Assembly (NCBI GenBank): GCA_902651635.1
Contig: CACRSC010001925.1
Coordinates: forward strand, 672,011-736,010
Length of the DNA: 64,000 nucleotides
Origin: Mastigamoeba balamuthi
Lineage: Eukaryota > Evosea > Mastigamoebida > Mastigamoebidae
Direction: 5' to 3'
Shown: one piece after another, positions 46,840-55,447 of the stretch
How positions within the stretch are numbered: position 1 is the stretch's first letter
Layout: each line of letters starts with the position of its first letter
Made by a program: the position numbers and the translations under genes
The notes under the pieces: model-generated
What the model was told of the DNA's origin: nothing
What the model saw: only the letters and a program-made list of their open reading frames with translations
Database searches by the model: none

Positions 46840-49800
46840 TCATTGCCTGCTCTGCAGGAACTTCATGATGCTCTCGGCGTCGTTGCCCACGAAGACGCCG
46901 TGCTGGTTGTCCTCGAGCCTGCGTGCCAGCTCGTGGTCGCCCTTCTTGCAGAAGATCAGGACGGGCACCACGATGCCCGACGGCAGGATCTTGCGCGTGT
47001 ACCGCAGCACGCGGTCCGCGGCCCTGTCCCGCCCGTCGTGCTCGCGCTTGTAGTCGGTCACCACGCGCAGCCTGTCGGCCACGGCCGAGCCGTGCTCCCT
47101 CAGCCAGCACGAGAACGCGTGCGACGTGTTGAACGACACGAGCAGCGTCCCCGGTATCGTCTGCAGGATGGGCCGCATGCCCTCGGCCACCGCCTGGTTC
47201 TCGTCGATCCACGCCACGATCGTCTTGGCCTCCTTGTGCCCCTGCGCCCCCGCTGCCCCGTTGGTACCGGCGCCACCGCCGCGGGGCGGGAGAGACGCAC
47301 GACTGGCGCGGGGCTGACGCAGTCCTCGGCCCCCACGACGCCCTTGATGGTCTGCAGGAGGCGCGAGAAGCCGGGCGTGTTGGTGGCGGCGGCCAGCTGG
47401 CTCGAGCTGACGCTCCCCGTCTTGGCCGGGTCCACGCTCTCGACCAGCTTGGCGCGCTCCTCCTCGGTCAGCTCGCCCAGCGACAGCGTCTTGGCGTACT
47501 CGGACGCCTGCGCGACAAACTCGGCGACGGTGGCGGCCTCGCTGTTCTGCTCTCGGGCGCCCGTCGTCTGCGTCAGTGCTGGCGCGGCAAGCGTCGGGGG
47601 GAGGGGCGGGCGGAGTGGCAGCGGCGCACAAAGTGCGTTCTCCAGAACTCGCGGCCCTCGTCGTCCTCAAAGCACTCGAGGTACGACTTGGTGCGCTCGA
47701 GCTCCGCGGCCCTGAACGCGGCGAACTGTATGGTCGACAGGGCCACGCACTTGGCAGCTGCACGTGGGGTGGTTGGCGTCAGAGCGCAGGCAGAGGGCAT
47801 GGAAGGGGAGGGCGGGAGCACTGACCGAGGTACGTGATGTGCAGCTGCCGGACCAGCTGCTCGGCCGCCTTGGGCTTCTTGGCCATCTTTCTGGCGATCC
47901 TGGCCACCGACTGCGCACGCATCGCGGTGACCAAGTCAGCCGTTGCGAGGGAAGAGGGACCCATGGGCTGCTGCGCACCCTCTCGACGTCCTTGAGGAAC
48001 CTCATCGCCTTGACCTGGAACTTGGCGTTGCCTCTGCGCACGCGCGGAGGTCAGCGGGGGCAATCGCGGGTGTCGGCGCACCCCTGGGAGCTCTTGAGGA
48101 GCGTGCCGATCTCCTTCATGTCGAGCTCGATCTGGCCCATGTCCGAGCACTGCAGCTGGCGCACGGCGTCGCGGATGGCAGCGATCGTCTGATCCGTCGC
48201 GGCGATCTCGGCGTCGCTGCTGTGTATCGTCGCCCCGAGCCGCGGCACGACGACGGCCGCGCTGTCCTCCGCGGCCGCCGAGGACTTGGCCGCGATGATC
48301 TCCCTGATCCAGGCCTGGCTGCGCTCCTCGTTGGCGATCTTGGCGCGCAGCAGGTCGCGCGTCCAGAGCTGCTTGTCCGAGTTCTTCTCGAAGAAGACGA
48401 GGAACGTCGCGTCCCCGTCGCCCCCCGAGTCGTGCTTGTCGCCCCGCGGTATCGTGATCACTGCGGTGGGCTTGGCGGGGTCGCACCCGAGCGTGTCGTA
48501 CTCTGCGGACAAACGGGGGTGAGCTCCTTTGGAAACCGAGAGGGGCAGCGCAATCGTACCGCCGACGGGCACGTCGGAGATGGTGACCATCGAGATGGGC
48601 GTGTCAGACAGCACCGTGAGCTTCGTCCCCAGCGCCAGATTCGACCCCAGCGTCGAGTTGCCCAGCGCCAGCGTCGACCCCAGTGTCGTGCGCCCCGCAC
48701 GCATCACGGCGTCGTTGAAGAGAATGTACGTGGTCGGCTGCGCAGCAAACAAACGGAACTGATCAGACGAAAAAAACAAAGGCAAAAAAGGCAAAAACAA
48801 AAAAGAAAAGAGACAAAGGCTCTGCGAGGGTGCGCACGCGAGGCACAGCGTCGATCTGCTCGAAGGGCCTCTCCATGAGCGCAATCTGGTAGTGCAGCTT
48901 CTTCACCGAGTTGACGAGGTCGCCGGGCTGCGCGCGGAAGGGGAGAGAGTTAGGAGGTCCGTGTGGCGCTGTGCCGCGACTGGCGCGCCTTGTTGGAGAG
49001 GTGGTCGCGCAGCTCCATGAACTTGAGCTGCGTCTCGTACTCGCGCTTCTTCTCGTTGATGGCTGCGCAGACCGCGTTGACGCGCTCGTATGCCTGCTCG
49101 AGCGGCTTGAAGTCGGGGTCCTCGGGGTCCGTCCACCGGATGATCTCCTGCGCAGAGAGAAGCACACACGCGCTCGTTGAGACCCGCACACACGCAGCCG
49201 CCCAGGTGTCTCTTGTCTCTCACCCTCAGCAGCAGCGGGTACTTGCAGAGCCCTGCACACACGCGCGAGGAGTTAGCTGCTGCGCTCAGGCTGCTCGCGT
49301 GCTTACGCTGGACTGGCTTGATGAGGAACGCCCTCAGGTCGAGCTTCCGGCACTGCGTCAGCTTGGCCGACTCCTGCGGCGGGGGCGGGGCCCGTCAGGT
49401 GCGCCAGGGGAGAGGCAAGGGGCGGCAGAAGAGCGTGCCGTGAGGAAGAGCTCAAACTGCGGGTTGGTCTTGCGGAGCTTGGCGATGGTCTCTGTCTGTA
49501 TGTCGACGTTGGAGCAGTAGTTGGAGTAGAGCTTGAAGTAGTCGGCCACCCCCAGGAAGCACCTCCCGATCGACTCCCCCTTGGCCAGCGTCCTGCCAGA
49601 GACCCGATCAGGGTGAGGAGAGGGGGAGAGAGAGCCTTGGGAGGCGCACTCGAGCAGAGTCGAGTTGAAGGGCAGCAGCATGTCGATGTCGCAGAAGACG
49701 GCGTGCATCTCCTTCTCCGACAGGATCTTCTTGAGAGGGTCGTAGTAGTACTGCAGGGGCCGAGGGGGGAGGGGGATAAGCCGTGAGCAGCGAGCACGCC

Positions 49801-51909
49801 GAGTGGGCAGCGGAGCAGTTGTGTTGTTTCCAACCGTCATGATCAGCGTGAGGTCGTCGAGGTAGCCCTTCTCCGTCTCGATCAGCTCCACGATCGCCTG
49901 CGCCCTCTTGGACGCCGGCGTCTGCGAAGCCCTCGGCTCCTGCGACTTGGCCACGGGCCCCTCAGGCCCCGCGGCGGCCGCAGGGGTCGCAGGGGCCGCG
50001 GAGGCCTCGGCCGCCTTCGACTCGTCGGGCTTCTGCTTGCCCTCCGCGGCCACTGCGGGCTCGCAGGGCTTCGGGGACGACTGCTGGGGCTGCTGGGGCT
50101 GCTGGGGCTCTGCGGACTTGGGGCTGGGGCTCGCAGAGGGCTCGGCGGCAGCGGGCAGCTCGACGGAGAGGGAGGCGCGGGCCAGGGCGTCGCGGGGCAG
50201 CTCGCCGGGCTCGCTGTGGTCCCTGGGCGACTCGCCGCGCTGGTCGGGGGCCAGCAGGCCGCGCGGGGAGCTCGGCGGCGTCTGCAGCGGCAGCGACATG
50301 GTCGGCGACAGCGTCCCCGCCGACATGGTCGCCGTCCGCGACCGCACCGACGACGACATGGGCCCGCTGTCCTCCTCGGACGCGTCGACGCTCGCGACGA
50401 TGACCACCGGCTCCGACGCCTTCAGCTGCGCGCCGGCTGGCTGCTGCTGCTGCTGGGCCTGCGCCACGTCGACGGTGACGGCGACGGCGACAGCGACAGA
50501 GACGGCGGAGACCTTGAGGGGCGGCGTCTTGGCGGCGGGGCTCGTGGGCGAGCGCGAGAGGACCAGCGACGACGTGTCGAAGAGCGCCAGGGGCTCCGAG
50601 ACCCGCGCGGACGCGGCCAGCGACTCGGCGCTGAAGGGCTGCGTGACGTACGCGGGCGTCGACTGGTGCCCCGACGGCGACCGCTGCGACCCGGGTCCCG
50701 ACGACGACGACGACTGCGACGAGGCCGAGACCTCCTTGGCGGGCGTCGACATGCGCGACCCCGCCGCTCCGCCGCCGGGCAGCGCGATGAGGGGCCGCTG
50801 CTGCGGGTGCTGCGGCAGCGGGCGCAGCGTCCCGAAGGCCGACGAGGCCCGCGGGGAGCGGGGGCCGGCGTCCGCGGAGCACTGCGGCAGCCGCGGGAGC
50901 GTCAGGTTCGCCATCGACGCCACGCGGTGCTGCTGCCCCTGCGGCCCCGCGGGCCGCGACGACGACGACGAGGACGAGGACGCGGCCGGCGACGCCGAGG
51001 GGGCTCCGCAGACGGTGGAGAGCTTGCTCGAGCAGCCCAGGTGGCAGAGGGCGGCGCACCCTGCGGAGAGGGGCAGCAGCGAGTGAGGGGAGGAGGGGAA
51101 GACACAGGGGCGCAGACCCAAGTCGGGGGGCGGGGCAGGGCGGGNNNNNNNNNNNNNNNNNNNNNNNNNNNNNNNNNNNNNNNNNNNNNNNNNNNNNNNN
51201 NNNNNNNNNNNNNNNNNNNNNNNNNNNNNNNNNNNNNNNNNNNNNNNNNNNNNNNNNNNNNNNNNNNNNNNNNNNNNNNNNNNNNNNNNNNNNNNNNNNN
51301 NNNNNNNNNNNNNNNNNNNNNNNNNNNNNNNNNNNNNNNNNNNNNNNNNNNNNNNNNNNNNNNNNNNNNNNNNNNNNNNNNNNNNNNNNNNNNNNNNNNN
51401 NNNNNNNNNNNNNNNNNNNNNNNNNNNNNNNNNNNNNNNNNNNNNNNNNNNNNNNNNNNNNNNNNNNNNNNNNNNNNNNNNNNNNNNNNGGGGGGCGGGG
51501 CAGGGCGGGGCAGGGGGGCGTCAGTTGGGTGCAGGGGGTGCAGGGGGCGGCAGGGCGGCTGAGGAAAACTGAACAGGGGCAGGCAGGGCGCCCCACAGCC
51601 CACAGCACCGCACTCGGGAAAACCGAAACCACCGCAGGGGCCCAATAAACCGCAGAGGCCGCGCCGCAGAGGGCAGACGGGGCTGCGTGAGAGGGGAGCC
51701 GCTGGGCGCACCTGCACACCGGACGCCGTCGTGCCTGTGCGGGAAGATGGGCGCGCTGTGCGGGGTGTGTGGGTGTGGGTGTGCCCAGCGCAGGGCAGGG
51801 GCGGGGGGCTGTCAGAACCGGTTTCAGAAGCGGTGGAGGCGGAGGCGTGCCCGCAGGAGGTGCAGGGCGAGGGGCTCGCGAGCGTGGCAGGTGCAAACTC
51901 GTGCGGCAT
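46840..51909 (-). CDS. C1-DH-PH Rho guanine nucleotide exchange factor with C-terminal receiver-like domain
   Basis: Sixteen exons: 51851-51909, 51712-51755, 49835-51060, 49650-49750, 49439-49592, 49307-49373, 49224-49252, 48989-49147, 48838-48927, 48560-48737, 48082-48502, 47979-48033, 47826-47910, 47630-47757, 47301-47567, 46840-47241; total 1154 aa, in frame. The first three exons form a C1 zinc finger with exact HX12CX2CX13CX2CX4HX2CX7C spacing (lipid/DAG-type). A Ser/Pro/Gln-rich linker follows, then a DH domain (AIVELIETEKGYLDDL, LIKPVQRLCKYPLLL), a PH domain and a helical region with a weak EF-hand-like loop (VDPAKTGSVSSSQL). The receiver-like end has TIVAWIDENQ, RVVTDYKRE and PVLIFCKKGD. 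Activation of a Rho GTPase at membranes is expected. Three donors are GC (51850, 49438, 48988). The 51061-51711 intron holds the assembly gap. An in-frame ATG at 52131 is a less likely start. Confidence 0.88.
51145..51489. other. assembly gap (345 N)
   Basis: A run of 345 Ns lies within an intron of the RhoGEF gene. The same G-rich sequence, GGGGGCGGGGCAGGGCGGG, stands on both sides (51126-51144 and 51490 onward), so a tandem G-rich minisatellite probably broke the assembly. The true length is unknown. Confidence 0.95.
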
Positions 51910-52186
51910 GCGAATTTGCGGGGAGTTCTTCTGTCTTTTCAGCGGTTCTGCGCCACCAGAGCGGGTATGCGGGCGCTGAGGTGGCTTCGGGGATCGCAAA
52001 CTCTGCTGGGCCGGTTTGAATTTTGGTTTATTATCAAGATTCGCCCCCCGCCCCCAAACCGACACTGCAGCACCCCAGCCGTGGTGTACCCCCGTCAGCA
52101 CCTCTGCCCAGATGCGGTCACATGTGTGCACACATTGGGAAAAGCGGTCGCTAGCAAATCAACGCCCGATATTACTCCCCGGGGGC

Positions 52187-52191
52187 AAAAA
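52187..52191 (-). terminator. Pol III terminator of tRNA-Lys
   Basis: A run of five Ts on the minus strand begins seven bases after the tRNA 3' end, typical of RNA polymerase III termination. Confidence 0.7.
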
Positions 52192-52197
52192 GAGAAC

Positions 52198-52269
52198 GCC
52201 GACCGAGGGGGTCGAACCCTCGACCACACGGTTAAGAGCCGTGCGCTCTACCGACTGAGCTAGGTCGGC
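52198..52269 (-). tRNA. tRNA-Lys (CTT)
   Basis: The minus strand folds as a full cloverleaf of 72 nt. The acceptor stem is GCCGACC/GGTCGGC. The anticodon stem CACGG/CCGTG encloses the loop CTCTTAA, anticodon CTT. The A box is TAGCTCAGTCGG and the B box GGTTCGACCCC. There is no intron and no encoded CCA. It lies about 60 bases beyond the 3' end of the TFIIIC-like gene, on the same strand. Confidence 0.97.
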
Positions 52270-52329
52270 CTTCAGACAACGACAAGAGTCATTCCCAGCC
52301 AAGCGGTCCGTCGTTGGGGGTGTGTGTGC

Positions 52330-55144
52330 TCACTTGGACTTGGCCGGTGCCGCACGGGCTACGCTCATGGTCTCCTTTGTCTGCACGAGCTGCACGAAGA
52401 CGAGGCCCAGCTTGCCCCCTGCAGCGACCCACTTGTGCGCGCGGACGTCGGGGCACCAGCGGGCCCTGTGCAGCGAGGCCATGAGGTGCGGGGCGAGCAC
52501 GTCCTGCTCCTCCTCGGCGACCTCCTTCTCCGTGTGCTCGTACTTGAGGCAGCGCGCCTCCATGTCGTCGATCGACAGCCGCATGATCTCCACGCTCTTG
52601 TAGTACCCGTGCCCGTGCCGCGGGCCCGACGCCTGCAGCTTCACCGTCCCGTCGCCGCTCGCCGAGACCACCTGCCCCGTCGTCGTGTTGACGCTCACGT
52701 CCTGGGGGAGAAGGAGGAAGAATCAGGCGGGAAATGGGCAATTGAATTGAAATCGAAATCGAAATCGGGGAATTGGCGCGCACCCAGACGACGGCCTTGT
52801 GGAAGATGAAGCTGTTGTTGCTGACCTTCTCGCCGGCGCAGTACTCGGGCGCCGCGACGTAGGCGACGGGGCCCTGGTCCGTGGCCATCACCACCGAGTC
52901 CCTCAGCGTCCACCCGATCTTCTCCGGGAACCCCACTGCCCCCCCGCAATTCGCAATTCGCAATTCGCAATTCAGTCGAATTGAAACAAAAACCAAGAAA
53001 CCCCGATTGCGCGGACCTCCGATGAGCGGCAGCTTGGCGATGGGGGCGAAGGGGTCGTAGAGCGAGAAGAAGAGCACCTCCGAGGCCACGCTGCGTGCAG
53101 AGACGGCGAAGACCGAGGCGTCTGGGGCGCAGGGGTCCCATGCGACTCCGCGGACGCTCCACCTCGCGCAGAGCGCCTCGTAGACGGGCTCCTGCTCGTC
53201 AGTGGGCGCGCCCAGGCGCCAGACCCGCGCGTAGCCGTCGTTGCAGCCCGCGAGCAGCATGTCGCCGCGCGGCGACCACTGCACGGCCGTCGCGTAGGCC
53301 GCGGGCGACTTGGGCGAGCGGACCGTCGCGACAAACGCGGGCGCGAGGCGCACGAAGGCGCCGTAGGACGCGTGCGAGGGCTCCGGGGGCTCGGGGACGC
53401 TGTAGACGCGCACGGTGCCGTCGCTGAAGACGCCGCTGAGCAGGCCCAGGCGCCCGGGCAGCGCGCCGCCCGCGGGCGCCCAGCTGAGGTCCCACGCGGT
53501 GCCGCCGTCGTGGACGATCGCCAGCGCCAGCGACGGCGGCTCCAGAGGCTCCTCGTCGGCGGGCCTCTGCGGCGGCCGGCGCGACGACGGCGAGACGCCG
53601 GGCGCCAGCGACGACGGCGGGCGCGCGGCGGGCAGCGGCACGCGCCAGACCTGCACGCAGTTGGTGCCGCTGTAGCGCTCGGTCGTCCGGTGCGTCTCCA
53701 TGAACGAGCGGTGCGCAGAGACCGCGAGGTACTGCACGGCCGTCCGCGCCTGCGACGAGCCCTCCTGCGTGAACGCGGCGCCCTGCGGCGACGGCGGCGC
53801 CGGGGGCCTGCGCGGGCACCAGTCCATCGCCCAGACGGGGCCGCCGGCGTTGAGGACCAGCGTAGAGGCGGCCGCGACCGTCGCAGAGGGCGAGACGAGG
53901 CCCGGGCCGTGCGGGGCGGGCGCGGCGACGGGGCCCGAGCCGCAGAGGTCGACGCTGGCCTCGAGGCGCGGCTCGCGCGCAAGGTCGGCGACCTCGTCGG
54001 CGCTCAGCGGGTCCCACGACGACACCGGCAGCGGCGCCCACTGCGGCGACGTCAGCGTCGGCCCCGCGCTCCACACCTCCCACAGCCTCTGCTGCACCTT
54101 ATCCGCCCTTGGCGCACGCAGTCAGTCAGCGCCACGGGACAGAGCCAGGGAGACAGGGAGAGAAAATAGAGACACAAGGGGTGCATTCAATTGTGTGCGT
54201 GATTATTCCCGCCCAGGCGGGTAAAGCGAAATCCCCTGCACCGAGGGCGACTCAACACGTGCGGGGGAGGATGCCTTCCCACGCGGCACGACACATTATC
54301 TCCCGCTGCGTGCGCATCCTATTTAACAGCGCGACCTCCCCTCCCCACGGCCCCGAGAAACAGAAGGGGGGATTTCAATTGAGTGCGTTAAATTTTCCCG
54401 CCAAAGAGAAACCACAGGGGGCGATCCGACACGCGCAGGCGTAGGAACCCCCGCCCCGCGCGTCACGCCACGCCATCTCCGGCGGCGCTGCATCGGGGGG
54501 AGGGGGAAGGGGGGGAGGAGACAGCGCAGCCACATCACCCCCGCCCCCAGGGCCCGAGGGCGCGCGCACATTGACTTGATCTTGGCGGCGTTCTGTATGT
54601 CGAGGGGCCGCCTGCGCTGGGCCGGCGTCCCGTCGGGGTTCACTCTGTCCGCCAGCCGCACGTACTTGGACGACCCCGCAGGCCTCCGCGGCGTCGCCCC
54701 GCCCCTGCCCCTGCCCCTCCCGCGCCTCGCGGGCGTCGCCGGCGCCGCCACCTCGGCGCAGCTGTCGTCGCCGCCGCCGTCGCCCGTGCGCGGCCGCTTG
54801 GCGCTCGGCGCCTCGCCGTCGTCGTCTTCGGACGGCGCCTGCGCCTCCAGCGCCGGTTCCGCCTCGGCTCCCGCGTCGCCCTCCCGGCGCTCTGCCGGGG
54901 CCTCGCTCGGCGGCGCGGCAGGTGCGGTCGTTGGCTCGCTGGGCGCGTCGCTCGGGGGCGCCTGGGCCGCGGCGGGAGAAGCGAAGAACTCGGTGATCTT
55001 GCGCGTCGCCTCTGCCGGCGCCTCCGAGCGCTTCGCGGCGGCTCCGCGGCCACGGCCGCGACCGCGACCGCCACGGCCTCTGCCCCGCCCGCGGGTGGGC
55101 GTCGCCGGTGCGTTGGTGTCGTCGGCGGGAGCGGCGTCCGACAT
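52330..55144 (-). CDS. WD40 protein like TFIIIC subunit GTF3C2, with Gly/Arg-rich N-terminus
   Basis: Four exons, 54570-55144, 53017-54107, 52784-52935 and 52330-52701, give 729 aa, in frame. The N-terminus has RGRGRGRGGRGRGRGRG (RGG/AT-hook-like), acidic and Pro-rich parts, and an FFASP motif that may bind a partner. WD repeats follow: GGPVWAMDWCPRRPP, QYLAVSAHRS, NCVQVWRVPLP, TAWDLSWAPAGG, SDGTVRVYSV, AVQWSPRGDMLLAGCNDGYARVW (read in parts) and GDGTVKLQA. The GGxVWxxDWCP...YLAV opening is characteristic of the TFIIIC110/GTF3C2 branch, which binds the tRNA B box for Pol III. The family call is by eye and moderate. The gene lies between two tRNA genes. The 462-bp first intron seems to end at an AAG acceptor (54108). 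It carries two related TTCAATTG elements. The next two introns also carry CAATTGAATTG-type sequence. Confidence 0.72.
54185..54450. repeat. diverged tandem copies within the TFIIIC-like gene's first intron
   Basis: Two stretches starting near 54187 and 54376 share TTCAATTG(T/A)GTGCGT, then an AT-rich patch, TTCCCGCC, a GA-rich GAAA block, GGGCGA and CACG(T/C)GC. The order is conserved with indels, so they look like a diverged duplication about 190 bases apart. Confidence 0.5.
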
Positions 55145-55182
55145 CGCTCTGAGCGCCTTGGGGGAAGAAATATCTTGGCCAT

Positions 55183-55216
55183 AGAATATCTCGAAAATAT
55201 CGAGCAGAGATATTCT
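55183..55216. promoter_or_regulatory. 10-bp inverted repeat upstream of the TFIIIC-like gene
   Basis: AGAATATCTC (55183-55192) and GAGATATTCT (55207-55216) are exact inverted copies. The loop contains GAAAATATC. They lie 40-70 bases upstream of the predicted start of the TFIIIC-like gene and just beyond the tRNA-Phe terminator. It closely resembles the hairpin at 20222-20259. A role in transcription is inferred. Confidence 0.5.
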
Positions 55217-55231
55217 ATCTGATGAAACCCC

Positions 55232-55237
55232 AAAAAA
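55232..55237 (-). terminator. Pol III terminator of tRNA-Phe
   Basis: Six Ts on the minus strand stand two bases after the tRNA 3' end. Confidence 0.75.
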
Positions 55238-55239
55238 GT

Positions 55240-55311
55240 GCGACCTGCCGGGATTGAACCAGCGACCTTTAGATCTTCAGTCTAACGCGCTACCAGCTGC
55301 GCCAAGGTCGC
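55240..55311 (-). tRNA. tRNA-Phe (GAA)
   Basis: The minus strand folds as a 72-nt cloverleaf. The acceptor stem is GCGACCT/AGGTCGC. The anticodon stem TTAGA/TCTAA encloses the loop CTGAAGA, anticodon GAA. The A box is TGGCGCAGCTGG and the B box GGTTCAATCCC. There is no intron and no encoded CCA. It lies about 95 bases upstream of the TFIIIC-like gene, on the same strand. Confidence 0.97.
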
Positions 55312-55447
55312 AATCACATGAAATAAGGAAAGCGCAGACCCTGGTCTGAAGGTAGCCGCAAAGCAACTCTGGGGTCGCTGGATCTGCGACGATAAAAAGA
55401 CGTTACTGTTTGGTTGCGCAAGCGTGACAATGTTGTGGTGGCCCCTC

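Noticed and set aside
51145-51489. Coding through the N run, as long open frames would suggest
   Set aside because: Ns translate as X without stops; C1-domain continuity shows that this stretch is an intron.
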